Assembly: GCA_903895725.1 (NCBI GenBank)
Contig: CAITUV010000008.1
Location: 1 to 64,000 of the forward strand
Length of the DNA: 64,000 bases
Reading direction: 5' to 3'
Origin: an uncultured Myxococcales bacterium
GTDB taxonomy: Bacteria; Myxococcota_A; UBA9042; CAIXZC01
Shown here one piece after another: positions 45,524 through 54,418 of the stretch. The stretch's first letter is position 1, and every line of letters begins with the position of its first letter. The notes beneath the pieces were generated by a model, which saw nothing but the letters and a program-made list of their open reading frames with translations, searched no databases and was not told where the DNA came from. Both the position numbers and the translations under genes were made by a program.

Positions 45524-46158
45524 TGAGGATCTTTTCATACATCGTGGCCCGCGACTACGGCTTCGCACCGAATCCTTTCTACGGGTACTGCACGCTGGCG
45601 ACCTGCAAGCCGCGAATTCGGTCCGCTGCGGCGGCGGGCGATTGGGTGGTCGGGACCGGGGCGAAGACTCGATACGATCTTGCCGGCCGGCTGATTTACG
45701 CCATGCAGGTGTCGGAGCACATGGATTTCGACACCTACTGGGCTGACAGCAGGTTCGTGGCCAAGCGGCCCTTCCTCGGCGGCAGCTTGAAGCAGGCATA
45801 CGGGGACAACATCTATCACCGCGAGCACGGGATCTGGATTCAAGCAGATTCTCACCATAGTCTCCACGATGGCAGCCCCAATCCTGCGAATGTCGCCAGA
45901 GACACAAGCTCGAACCGCGTGCTGATCGGCTGTCGGTTCTCGTACTTCGGTTCGGCTGCGCCGCGTATCCCGATGAGGTTGCGTAGGTTCGGGTTGCGGG
46001 AGAGGGACTTGTGTTGCCGCAGCCAGGGGCACCAGATCCTTGCCGAGGATTTCGCCAAGGTGCTGGAGGAATGGCTGGCAGCGAGGGGCACTTGGGGACT
46101 CGTGGGACTGCCGCTTGAGTTCCGCTCTCACTCCCGCATTGATCGGGCGGAGCTCTAG
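45523..46158 (+). CDS. Nmad2 (nucleotide modification associated) protein
   Basis: This 211-residue protein matches the Nmad2 family along its whole length: MRIFSYIVARDYGFAPNPFY, CTLATCKPRIR, DWVVGTG, the GSLKQAYGDNIYH block and SHHSLHDGS, a signature I recognise from base-modification gene clusters. Its biochemical activity is unknown; the conserved Cys, His and Asp suggest an enzyme or nucleic-acid binder. The family was named for its frequent location with thymidylate-synthase-like and glycosyltransferase genes for hypermodified DNA. The start overlaps the stop of the ThsB-like gene, linking a TIR protein and a base-modification protein at the level of translation. Confidence 0.85.
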   Translation: MRIFSYIVARDYGFAPNPFYGYCTLATCKPRIRSAAAAGDWVVGTGAKTRYDLAGRLIYAMQVSEHMDFDTYWADSRFVAKRPFLGGSLKQAYGDNIYHREHGIWIQADSHHSLHDGSPNPANVARDTSSNRVLIGCRFSYFGSAAPRIPMRLRRFGLRERDLCCRSQGHQILAEDFAKVLEEWLAARGTWGLVGLPLEFRSHSRIDRAEL

Positions 46159-46191
46159 CGGGACGACGGGGCAGAACGGATGGGGTGAGCC

Positions 46192-47235
46192 ATGTATGTG
46201 TTTCAGTCCCGCACGGCTGATGAAGCATGGTGCCAGGCGGAATCGGCGATCCTGGGCGGTGCGAGCCGTGCGACGTCTCAAGCCAGCCGGGCTGGAGACA
46301 CCCGGGAAATCTTGCATGCGGTCATCGCGATTGATGATCCGCGACAGCGTTGGGTGGTGTCGCGGCATCCGGCGCTCAACCCCGGCTTCGCGGTGGCGGA
46401 GGCCATGGTGCTTCTGGCGGGGAGCAACGAGGCTGCCGTGCTCAACTACTGGTTCCCGGGCCTGCCCCGTTTCGCCGGGGACGGGCCTACGTACCACGGA
46501 GCCTATGGGCATCGGCTCCGACACCATTTCGGCATCGACCAGGTGAAGCAGGCGTGTGAGGCGCTCACGGCCAATCCAGATGGCCGGCAGGTAGTGCTCC
46601 AACTCTGGGATGCGCGCACTGATCTTCCCTTGGCCGACGGCCGACCGCGGAGTGCCGACATCCCCTGCAATGTGGTCTCCATCCTGAAGGTAAGGGGAGG
46701 CCTCTTGGAGTGGACCCAGGTCATGCGAAGCAATGATCTCTTCAGGGGACTACCATACAATCTGGTGCAGTTCACCGTGCTCCATGAGGTGTTGGCCGGA
46801 TGGCTTGGCATCGAAGTTGGCACCTACCATCATTGGAGCGACAGCTTGCACGCCTACGTTGCGGGCTCGCAGCGGTTCTCAGCCGACGCCGATGTTGTGG
46901 CCGCTGACAACTCGGATTCCCTGGCGGTTGACGTTGCTCAGGGCAGCGCTCTCATTGCCGAACTGTTTCGTCGGATGACGGCACTCACGGCTGCTTCCAT
47001 CGATGAACGGGAGATCCTTGCGATCAACGATTGGGGCGGGACCCCGCCGGGCTACCGAAACCTCCTTCGCGTCTTGTCTGCGGAGTCGGCACGCCGCCGA
47101 GCCCGCATTGAGCTTGCGGACGCATTGATGGTCGACTGTACGAACCCGGCGCTGACCCAGGTGTGGAGCGCCTGGCGAGCACGCAACAACCGACGCAGAC
47201 GCGGCGACGGAGCGAGCATTGGCTCTGGGATATAG
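46192..47235 (+). CDS. Thymidylate synthase-family enzyme (dUMP methylase or hydroxymethylase)
   Basis: This 347-residue protein belongs to the ThyA fold. The active-site Cys159 is in DIPCNVVSIL, followed by RSNDLFRGLPYNLVQ and the nucleotide-binding GTYHHWSDSLHAY. Asn190, in the PYN motif, corresponds to the residue that selects uracil over cytosine, so dUMP is the likely substrate. The N-terminal 120 residues diverge from housekeeping ThyA and the C-terminus is extended and basic. In DNA-modification clusters such paralogues make 5-hydroxymethyl-dUMP rather than dTMP; which reaction occurs here cannot be told. It is the last gene of the cyclase operon, 33 bp after Nmad2, with a GGGGTGA site. 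Confidence 0.85.
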   Translation: MYVFQSRTADEAWCQAESAILGGASRATSQASRAGDTREILHAVIAIDDPRQRWVVSRHPALNPGFAVAEAMVLLAGSNEAAVLNYWFPGLPRFAGDGPTYHGAYGHRLRHHFGIDQVKQACEALTANPDGRQVVLQLWDARTDLPLADGRPRSADIPCNVVSILKVRGGLLEWTQVMRSNDLFRGLPYNLVQFTVLHEVLAGWLGIEVGTYHHWSDSLHAYVAGSQRFSADADVVAADNSDSLAVDVAQGSALIAELFRRMTALTAASIDEREILAINDWGGTPPGYRNLLRVLSAESARRRARIELADALMVDCTNPALTQVWSAWRARNNRRRRGDGASIGSGI

Positions 47236-47311
47236 GAACTCCGCCGAATGCCGACGCAGACAGGCTCTTCTGACGTCGCGGCGAGCTAGAGCCGCGACTG
47301 TTGATTCCCGT

Positions 47312-47962
47312 CTACCTCCCCCGGGATCTGCGAACCGACGAGTCCCTTTTCCCCAGCGCTTGGGTTGCGGCCAAGAGCGTCTCCTCAACACCGCCGACCA
47401 CATCAATCCTGACTATGCGGACGGATCGAGCCTCGCGTGCAGCCAGACCGTCATACTCGCGGGCGAGTGTTGGGGACTTGCAGACTGGTTTCACCAAGTG
47501 GACCACAGCTTCGGGGCGAGCAGTTCCCCAGACCGCCTTCTCGAATCGAATGAGGGGGGTAAGAATGCGCAGCGGAATGCCTCCGACACGCCCGTACACC
47601 CAGGTAGACCACCAGAAGCGGTCCAGGAGAACGCATGAGCCGGCGGCCATGGCCGGCAGGATCCGCGTCTCGATGGCGTCAACATGGGCTGCGACGTGGA
47701 GGGCCTGCAGACTCGTTTCCGTCAGATGGGAGATCCCGAAGTCGGCCCGCCCATGGTGGATTCGATAGACCAAGTGACCGACAGTTCCGGCCTCCATCCC
47801 GGGGAAGGCACACCTGACGCACTCGACGCCTGCGTCGACAAGAAACGTCTCCATTGCCGTCGCCAGCGTGGTCTTGCCGGCACCATCTGCTCCCTCGAAG
47901 ACGACAAGCTTCCCGCGAAGAGATTCGGGGTCCACGGAACGTCCCTGCTTCTTGAGATGCAT
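47312..47962 (-). CDS. Thymidylate-kinase-like P-loop kinase
   Basis: This 216-residue protein has the P-loop FEGADGAGKTT (residues 22-32) and the dTMP kinase DR(F/Y) motif as LLDRFWWSTWVYG, followed by a lid-like region. It would phosphorylate a deoxynucleoside monophosphate or, given its neighbour, a modified thymine. It lies directly downstream of the helical-domain gene, one base separating stop and start, so they are co-translated. In phages and eukaryotes the 5-hmdU DNA kinase is a fusion of a similar helical domain with a P-loop kinase; here the two halves are separate genes. It converges with the thymidylate synthase homologue. Confidence 0.82.
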   Translation of the reverse strand: MHLKKQGRSVDPESLRGKLVVFEGADGAGKTTLATAMETFLVDAGVECVRCAFPGMEAGTVGHLVYRIHHGRADFGISHLTETSLQALHVAAHVDAIETRILPAMAAGSCVLLDRFWWSTWVYGRVGGIPLRILTPLIRFEKAVWGTARPEAVVHLVKPVCKSPTLAREYDGLAAREARSVRIVRIDVVGGVEETLLAATQALGKRDSSVRRSRGR

Positions 47963-47963
47963 C

Positions 47964-49076
47964 TCACTGCTCCAAGGTCACAGACGAGGCATTCCCGGAA
48001 CAGAGTCCCGCCGCACGTGTCGGTGCGAAAGCATCTTCAGCACCTGCACCAGGACTCGGAATGCGGAGACCCCACTTGGGAGGATACCACTGTGGAATCG
48101 GTTCCGCCCTGGAAATGAACTTCTGCTTGATCCGAGTGCGCCCCGACAGGCCTGGGACGTCCGGATGGACAACGCGAGCGTACTTGCCCACCTCGCAGAA
48201 CAGGTTCTGGCAGTCGATGAGCTGCAACGGCCGGCCCCAGAGAGTCTGGAAGGTCACGCCCAACCTGCCGAATTCCTCTTCCGCCCGTTCGCAGACCACG
48301 CGAACAACGTCACCGTCGCAAAGTCCTGCCGTGTCTACAAAGCACTTGCGAATGCCATCGCTGGCGCCCGGACCGGCCACCACGAAGTCCATCTCGGAGA
48401 AGTCGAGCAGCTCACTGTAGTTCAGGTCAATGGCGAATTGGAAGGCGAGGAAACCACCCAACGAAGGGAAGCTCCGCAACAACTCGAAGAGGGCTCGCAA
48501 AGAACGCGCCCGAGCAGCGCGACGCGGCGCCCCCTCCCTCATCATGTGCTCGAGCAGTCGCAGGTGATTCCGATGCTTACGTTCGTACCCGAGGCAGGGC
48601 GATGGCATGATGTACGCCGCCGAGTAGACGCGCCTGCCGCGGTCCAGCATGGCGTCAAGCACGGTGGCGTAGCGCTCGAAATCAAAGCTGCTCCATGACG
48701 GCACACCAAAGGAAGCAACGAACTCCCGCCAAGTCTCTATCCGATTAAAGAACTTGAAGAGAAGCGTTCGAAAGAAGACCTCCTCCGCACGCTGATCCCC
48801 CTCGTAGACGACGTGGCGGATGAGGAACTGGCTTACGCGGTCTGCTGCTCGATAGACGTTCGTGAATCTGTTCGACGCCAGCACAGGGTCGTCAGTCCAG
48901 GGAGGCGGGCTGCCGTTCACGCGCCGCATGAATATCTCCTGCCGTTCGGCGGCGAAACGCCAGTACGTGTCGAAGACCGACGAGGCCTTCAGCGTGCGCC
49001 CCCTGCCAGCCTGAATCTCACGGGCGGCTACCCACCCCCTTGCGGAAGCAAGAGGAGCGCTGTCGTTCCCAGTCAT
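47964..49076 (-). CDS. 5-hmdU DNA kinase helical-domain / aGPT-Pplase family protein
   Basis: This 370-residue protein matches the alpha-glutamyl/putrescinyl-thymine pyrophosphorylase (HMUDK helical domain) family: FFRTLLFKFFNRIETW, VYSAAYIMPSP, SLGGFLAFQFAIDLNYS, EMDFVVAGPGASDGIRKCF and the terminal LQLIDCQNLFCEV...PPKWGL. These proteins occur in phage and bacterial clusters that hypermodify thymine in DNA, and I infer it recognises or activates 5-hydroxymethyluracil. The ATG at 49076 was chosen; an in-frame TTG at 49136 would add 20 residues. It is the first gene of a two-gene unit with the P-loop kinase. Confidence 0.8.
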   Translation of the reverse strand: MTGNDSAPLASARGWVAAREIQAGRGRTLKASSVFDTYWRFAAERQEIFMRRVNGSPPPWTDDPVLASNRFTNVYRAADRVSQFLIRHVVYEGDQRAEEVFFRTLLFKFFNRIETWREFVASFGVPSWSSFDFERYATVLDAMLDRGRRVYSAAYIMPSPCLGYERKHRNHLRLLEHMMREGAPRRAARARSLRALFELLRSFPSLGGFLAFQFAIDLNYSELLDFSEMDFVVAGPGASDGIRKCFVDTAGLCDGDVVRVVCERAEEEFGRLGVTFQTLWGRPLQLIDCQNLFCEVGKYARVVHPDVPGLSGRTRIKQKFISRAEPIPQWYPPKWGLRIPSPGAGAEDAFAPTRAAGLCSGNASSVTLEQ

Positions 49077-49182
49077 CACCGCTGCGCCGACTCTTCGATT
49101 GACAGGCAAGCTCTTGTGCCTCCGCACCAACGGCAAAGCGTACCCGCACCCCGTGTCTCACGGCCACCGTCAGCGCACCGCA

Positions 49183-49211
49183 AGACTATCACCGCTCACC
49201 GGGGTGCACAA
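49183..49211 (-). promoter_or_regulatory. Promoter-like element of the helical-domain/kinase unit
   Basis: Minus-strand TTGTGC (49211-49206) and TAGTCT (49188-49183) are 17 bp apart, about 106 bp before the ATG at 49076. Confidence 0.35.
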
Positions 49212-49441
49212 GTTCCAAGGAACGACAGCACCAGACGCAACGGGACCGATCGGCCCCCAAGGCCCGACGTGCTTCTCGGAACCGTCTGCCTGGAGTCTTC
49301 GCTGATGCCATGTTCCCGCTCCTCGGGGCTGGAAGTCCCGGCATGCGTTGCATGCGGGCCACCCTCTGCACTCCAGCGGAACCCTTCTGCAGGGACTGGA
49401 GACCGTCAGGAAGCACATGGTTCAGGGCCGCAACGCCGACC

Positions 49442-49470
49442 TTGAACCGGCCGGCCACCCCTGCTACTGT
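49442..49470 (+). promoter_or_regulatory. Sigma70-like promoter of the restriction-modification gene
   Basis: TTGAAC (49442-49447) and TACTGT (49465-49470) are 17 bp apart, 35 bp before the TTG start at 49506. Confidence 0.5.
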
Positions 49471-49505
49471 CAATTCGATTCGACGACGGGCGATGGGACC
49501 CGGCC

Positions 49506-52500
49506 TTGCAGGAGCGCGATTTCGAAGTGCAGAACGTGATCGAATTCATCGAACGCTGGGAATCCTCGGGAGCCTCCGAGAGGGCGAACTACCAGCACTT
49601 CCTTCTGGAGCTATGCGACATCCTGGAGGTGGCCAGGCCCGATCCATCCGGGCCCGACGACGAGGCCAACCACTACGTCTTCGAGAAGGGAGTCACGTTC
49701 AGGCACAGCGACGGCACGACCAGCGTCGGCCGCATCGACCTCTACAAGCGGGGCTGCTTCGTCCTGGAGGCCAAGCAGGGGGTGGATCCCGGGCACGTGC
49801 ACATGGTTCTGCCCGTGCCCGGCAGGAAGACCCGGAAGACCGGTCACGGACAGAGGGGCAGCGCTCAGTGGGACCATGCTCTCGTGGCCGCCCGCGCCCA
49901 GGCCGAGCAGTACGCTCGTGCCCTGCCGACATCGGAGGGTTGGCCCCCCTTCCTGGTCATCATCGATGTGGGGCACTGCATCGAGCTGTATGCCGACTTC
50001 TCGCTCCAGGGGAAGGCCTATGTGCAGTTCCCAAACGCCCAGGAGTTTCGCATCCCTCTGGAGACTCTTGCCCAACCGTCCCGCCGCGCGACGCTACGGT
50101 CGGTGTGGACCGACCCACAGTCGCTCGACCCTTCCCGGCACAGTGCCAGGGTAACCCGGGAGATCGCATCGCACATGGCCTTGCTCGCCCGCTCCCTCGA
50201 AGCCGCGGGTCACGCGCCGCAGCTCGTCGCCGGCTACCTGATGCGCTGTCTCTTCACCATGTTCGCCGAGGACGTCGGGCTGATCCCCGAGGACTGCTTC
50301 ACCGGTCTCCTGGAGAGGCACCGCGGCAACGCCCGCCATTCGGCAGCCAGCCTCCGGATGCTGTGGGAGACCATGGACAAGGGCGGCTTCTCGCCGCTGC
50401 TGGCCACGTCGCTGCTGCGCTTCAACGGGAACCTCTTTGCTGACCCCGAAGCGCTGCCGTTGACCGAAGAGCAGCTTGCACTTCTCATCGAGGCGGGGCG
50501 AACCGACTGGCGCGACGTGGAGCCGGCCATCTTCGGCACGCTCCTCGAACGGGCGCTCGACCCGAAGGAGCGCCACAAGCTGGGGGCCCACTACACACCC
50601 CGGGCCTACGTCGAGCGCCTGGTCATGCCGACCATCATCGAGCCCTTGCGGGGCGAGTGGAACGACGTCAAGGTCGCGGCTGTGTCTCTGGCCGGGCAGG
50701 GGGACCTGGACGGCGCCATCCGCGAGGTCGGGGCCTTCCACCGGCGGCTCTGCTCAATCCGTGTCCTTGACCCGGCATGCGGCAGCGGCAACTTCCTCTA
50801 CGTGACCATGGAGCACATGAAGCGTCTTGAGGGCGAGGTGCTCGACACCCTGCGCCAGCTCGGTCAGGGCCGCGGCCTTTTCGAGGACTCGGCCAGCAAG
50901 GGCTTCTCGGTGATGCCCGAGCAGTTCCTCGGGATCGAGGCAAACCCGCGGGCAGCAGAGGTCGCCCGGGTCGTGCTCTGGATCGGCTACCTCCAGTGGC
51001 ACTTCCGAACCCGCGGCCGGACCAACCCGCCTGAGCCGGTCCTGCGAACCGGGAGCAACATCGAGTGCCGCGACGCTGTGCTCGCTTGGGACGGCGCCCC
51101 CGAGGTTGTCCTGGACGATGCCGGCCAGCCCGTGACCCGGTGGGACGGCGAGAGCACCAAGCCCCATCAGGTCACCGGCGAGATGGTGCCTGACGAGTCG
51201 AAGCGAGTACCCCTCTATCGGTATCGGAATCCCCGCAGGGCCGAATGGCCCAAGGCGGACTACATCATCGGCAACCCACCATTCCTGGGAAAGCTCCACA
51301 CACTTGACGCACTCGGGGAGTTCTATGCCGAGGCGCTAAGGGCTTGCTATCCCGAGGTCCCGGCAGGCTGTGATCTGTCCATGTACTGGTGGAACAAGGC
51401 GGCCGGCATATGCCTGTCGGGGCAAGCACGGAATTTCGGGCTCATCACGACCAAGAGTATCAGCCAGACCTTCAACCGGCGGGTCGTGCAGTCTTGGGCG
51501 GACAAGGGAATCAGCATCACCTTCGCCGTGCCGAACCACCCGTGGGTCGATTCGAGTGACGCCGCAGCAGTGCGGATTGCCATGACCGTCGGCACCTCTG
51601 GCCGAGCACCGGGCTCGTTGCAGCACGTCGTTTCCGAGAAACCGACTTCATCGGGTGAAGTCCTCATCGGGCTGGACCATGAGAGAGGATACATCCACTC
51701 TGATTTGCGGGTTGGAGTTGACCTGACCAACAGTTGCCAACTTCGGTCCAACGCGGACCTAGCGGCGATGGGGTTCATACTGGGCAACAGGGGATTCGTC
51801 CTGTCGGAGCATGAGGCTCAGGAGCTTTGCGCTACCGATGAGCATCATCGTTCTCTTGTCTCGCCGCTGCTGAATGGCAGGGACGTGACGGACCGGCCCA
51901 GGTGTGTTTTCGTTGTGGACCCATTCGGGTATTCCGAGGAACTTCTGCAGATCCAGGCGCCGAAGGTGTACCAGCGATTGCGAGACAGGGTGTGGCCGGA
52001 ACGACAGACCAACAGGGATGCAAGGGTCAGAGCCAACTGGTGGTTGTTCCGAAGGACGAACGAGAAGCTACGGGCCGCCCTGGATGGACTTCCACGATTC
52101 GTGGTAACTCCTGAGACAGCCAAGCACCGGGTGTTCGTGCTCGTTCCCCGGCAGGTGAAGCCGGAACACAAACTTGTCGTTGTTGGCCTTTCCGACGCCT
52201 TCTTCATGGGGGTCTTGTCTTCCCGCGTTCACGGCACCTGGGCGCTAACGACTGGTGGTCGGCTTGGCGTTGGCGACGACCCCGTGTACAGCAAGTCGGC
52301 ATGCTTCGATGCGTTCCCCTTCCCGGCCTGCACGGAGGAGCAGAAGATCCGCATCCGCGAGTTGGGCGAGGCGTTGGACGCGCACCGGAAGCGGCAGCAG
52401 GCCGCCCACCCCGGTTTGACCCTCACGAACATGTACAACGTCCTGGCCAAGCTGCGTAGCGGCGAGGCCCTGACAGCGAAGGAGAAGGTCACGCACGAGC

Positions 52501-52997
52501 AAGGGCTATGCTCGGTCCTGAAGCAGATCCACGACGACCTCGACGCGGCGGTCTTCGAAGCGTACGGCTGGCCGGCGGCGCTCACCGACGAGGAGATCCT
52601 CGAACGGCTGGTGGCGCTGAACCGGGAGCGGGCGGAGGAGGAGAAGCGAGGGCTCGTGCGCTGGCTGCGTCCCGAGTTCCAGGCACTTGCCGCTGGTGCA
52701 CCGAAAAAGCAGGCGGCCGAGCTGCTGCTGGCTACTGCGGCCGGCGAGGACGAGGCTGACACCGAAGGAGCACCGGTTACCGTGGCACCGGTGACAGCGA
52801 AGCAGCCGTGGCCCGACTCGATGTCCGCCCAGGTCCAGGCCGTCCGCAGTCTGCTCTCTGCGTCATCTTCGGCGGCCTCGCCGGAGGCGTTGGCCCGCTC
52901 GTTCTCCGGACGCAAAGCGAACCAGATCCGCGACATCCTGGAGACGCTGGTGGTCTTGGGCCAGGCACGGAGGGTGGAGGGGGGGTACGTCTCGTGA
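49506..52997 (+). CDS. MmeI-like fused restriction endonuclease / adenine methyltransferase
   Basis: This 1,163-residue protein starts at a TTG soon after a promoter. An N-terminal PD-(D/E)XK-type nuclease site is visible as Asp78...Glu88-Ala-Lys90 (RIDLYKRGCFVLEAK). A class I amino-methyltransferase follows with motif I DPACGSGNF (about 420), LGIEANPRAAEVARVVLW and the catalytic NPPF (about 590). The FDAFPFP segment near residue 935 is typical of the target-recognition end of MmeI/type IIL enzymes. It would methylate adenine at its site and cut unmodified DNA. The C-terminal 200 residues are helical and charged. The stop overlaps the next gene by four bases. A role as a DISARM- or BREX-type methylase is less likely because no partner genes are present. 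Confidence 0.82.
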   Translation: MQERDFEVQNVIEFIERWESSGASERANYQHFLLELCDILEVARPDPSGPDDEANHYVFEKGVTFRHSDGTTSVGRIDLYKRGCFVLEAKQGVDPGHVHMVLPVPGRKTRKTGHGQRGSAQWDHALVAARAQAEQYARALPTSEGWPPFLVIIDVGHCIELYADFSLQGKAYVQFPNAQEFRIPLETLAQPSRRATLRSVWTDPQSLDPSRHSARVTREIASHMALLARSLEAAGHAPQLVAGYLMRCLFTMFAEDVGLIPEDCFTGLLERHRGNARHSAASLRMLWETMDKGGFSPLLATSLLRFNGNLFADPEALPLTEEQLALLIEAGRTDWRDVEPAIFGTLLERALDPKERHKLGAHYTPRAYVERLVMPTIIEPLRGEWNDVKVAAVSLAGQGDLDGAIREVGAFHRRLCSIRVLDPACGSGNFLYVTMEHMKRLEGEVLDTLRQLGQGRGLFEDSASKGFSVMPEQFLGIEANPRAAEVARVVLWIGYLQWHFRTRGRTNPPEPVLRTGSNIECRDAVLAWDGAPEVVLDDAGQPVTRWDGESTKPHQVTGEMVPDESKRVPLYRYRNPRRAEWPKADYIIGNPPFLGKLHTLDALGEFYAEALRACYPEVPAGCDLSMYWWNKAAGICLSGQARNFGLITTKSISQTFNRRVVQSWADKGISITFAVPNHPWVDSSDAAAVRIAMTVGTSGRAPGSLQHVVSEKPTSSGEVLIGLDHERGYIHSDLRVGVDLTNSCQLRSNADLAAMGFILGNRGFVLSEHEAQELCATDEHHRSLVSPLLNGRDVTDRPRCVFVVDPFGYSEELLQIQAPKVYQRLRDRVWPERQTNRDARVRANWWLFRRTNEKLRAALDGLPRFVVTPETAKHRVFVLVPRQVKPEHKLVVVGLSDAFFMGVLSSRVHGTWALTTGGRLGVGDDPVYSKSACFDAFPFPACTEEQKIRIRELGEALDAHRKRQQAAHPGLTLTNMYNVLAKLRSGEALTAKEKVTHEQGLCSVLKQIHDDLDAAVFEAYGWPAALTDEEILERLVALNRERAEEEKRGLVRWLRPEFQALAAGAPKKQAAELLLATAAGEDEADTEGAPVTVAPVTAKQPWPDSMSAQVQAVRSLLSASSSAASPEALARSFSGRKANQIRDILETLVVLGQARRVEGGYVS

Positions 52998-53956
52998 CGA
53001 GCGCGGCGAACACGGGCGGGGTGGGCCCGCTGCCGTTGGACCTGGCCATTCGCCTCGCTGCCTTCCGATTCCTGGAACGGCTGGCCCGATTCCACGGCGA
53101 GGCCTTGCCCTACCAGGCCCTGGCTGCCGGCTTCGAGTTCGAGGGAGTCCGCGTGCCGCTCCTCGGGCCCCAGGGCATCTTCAAGCCCCAGGTCATGGAA
53201 CTGCCGCTCTCCATCATGACCTCGCCGCCCTCTGCGAGTCGGCCCAGGCCGTACGACGACGGCTTCGAGGCAGACGGACTGATCCGCTACCGCTACCGCG
53301 GCACCGACGTCCAACACCGTGACAACATCGGGCTGCGGGAGGCGATGCGGCGAGGGACACCTCTTGTCTACCTGCATGGGCTGTGCAAGGGGAAATACAA
53401 GGCGGTCTGGCCGGTGGTCGTGGTGGGCGACGACCCTGCCTCCCTCTCGTTCATGATCTCTGCCGAAGATCACGTGCACGTCCTTGCCCGGCTCGAATCG
53501 GGAGACATGACCGACGCGGATCCAGGGGCTGACCTCCGACGCCGGTATGCGTCGAGAGAGGCGCACCAGCGCCTGCATCAGGCAGCCTTCCGGGAGCGGG
53601 TTCTCCACGCATACCGAGAGCGTTGCAGCGTGTGCAGGTTGCAGCATCCCGAGCTGCTGGACGCGGCGCACATCATTCCCGACCGGGAAGAGACAGGTGA
53701 GCCGGTCGTGAGCAACGGGCTTTCCCTATGCAAGTTGCACCACGCCGCGTTCGACAAGAACCTCATGGGCATCCGGCCCGACTATGTGGTTCAGGTGCGC
53801 CAGGACGTCCTTGACGAGACCGACGGCCCGATGCTGCTCCACGGGCTGCAAGGCATGCACGGGCGTGAGCTGGTGCTGCCGTCGCGGCGCATCTGGTACC
53901 CGGACAAGGAGCGCGTCGAGGAGCGATACGAGGCGTTCAAGCATGCGGCGGCGTGA
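52994..53956 (+). CDS. HNH endonuclease with a modified-DNA-reader-like N-terminus
   Basis: This 320-residue protein starts at a GTG in a GTGA overlap with the methyltransferase stop. The C-terminal HNH domain is complete: CSVC (211-214), DAAHIIP, the GLSLCKLHHAAFDK block with the catalytic His and metal-binding Cys. The central region (YDDGFEADGLIRYRYRGTD, then NIGLREA and YLHG...KYKAVWPVVVVGDD) resembles the SRA/EVE-like half of COG3440 predicted restriction endonucleases, which may recognise modified bases. The coupling suggests it works with the MmeI-like protein, either as a second nuclease or as a modification-dependent restriction enzyme. Confidence 0.82.
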   Translation: MTSAANTGGVGPLPLDLAIRLAAFRFLERLARFHGEALPYQALAAGFEFEGVRVPLLGPQGIFKPQVMELPLSIMTSPPSASRPRPYDDGFEADGLIRYRYRGTDVQHRDNIGLREAMRRGTPLVYLHGLCKGKYKAVWPVVVVGDDPASLSFMISAEDHVHVLARLESGDMTDADPGADLRRRYASREAHQRLHQAAFRERVLHAYRERCSVCRLQHPELLDAAHIIPDREETGEPVVSNGLSLCKLHHAAFDKNLMGIRPDYVVQVRQDVLDETDGPMLLHGLQGMHGRELVLPSRRIWYPDKERVEERYEAFKHAAA

Positions 53957-54418
53957 CCAGGCGACAGAAGTCCAGGGCGATTCCGGCTTGGGAGCCGGCC
54001 CCCAGTACGCGGGCGACAACCCGTTCACCGCCCGGATGCGCTTCCACCAGAGGCTCCCTGGCGCGGAGACGCTGCGGACGAGCTACCCCGAAAGGCGCAC
54101 AACCAACTCTGGCGCAATCACCTTCTCGCCTTTGCTCTCCAGCAGCGTTCGGGCGAGTACCAGTCGGGCGCGGTCGTGGTCGTCGGGCATCCCCAGGACG
54201 AGGAGCTGGCCCGGACCGTAGAAGGTTACCGGGCGCTCTTGGCCAATGAGGACAGCTTGAGGGTGTGGACCCTGGACCGGGTGGTCGCTGCGGCCCGATG
54301 CACTGTCGCGTCGTCGGCCCAGACGATGTGGCTGAATGCCCTCGAAACGCGGTACCTGCGCCTGGACTTGAGCGAAGAGGAGTGGTACAGGCACCGGGCG
54401 AGGAGATGGGGGAGATGA
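53943..54418 (+). pseudogene. Decayed PGN_0703-like nuclease gene
   Basis: The first frame (ATG 53943, overlapping the HNH gene) gives GPQYAGDNPFTARMRFHQ, the usual N-terminus of these predicted PD-(D/E)XK nucleases. The family C-terminus then appears in a different frame from about 54062 (AHNQLWRNHLLAFALQQR, VVVVGHPQDEEL, TLDRVVAAA) to the stop at 54418. The middle, which would hold the catalytic core, is missing. The simplest reading is an internal deletion plus frameshift. The final 80 codons could still be translated from an internal GTG (54176). Confidence 0.6.

Larger units (their letters stand above)
49077..49505. other. Divergent promoter region
   Basis: This 429-bp region separates the minus-strand base-modification genes from the plus-strand restriction-modification gene. 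It holds one promoter in each direction and no convincing gene. Confidence 0.5.

Noticed and set aside
43376..46228. A 950-codon open frame on the minus strand across the cyclase/TIR operon
   Set aside because: It is antisense to five genes with clear motifs, has no ribosome site or domain, and is explained by high GC content.
49506..53956. DISARM or BREX
   Set aside because: The methyltransferase has its own nuclease site and no helicase, PLD, PglZ or BrxC-type partner genes are present.
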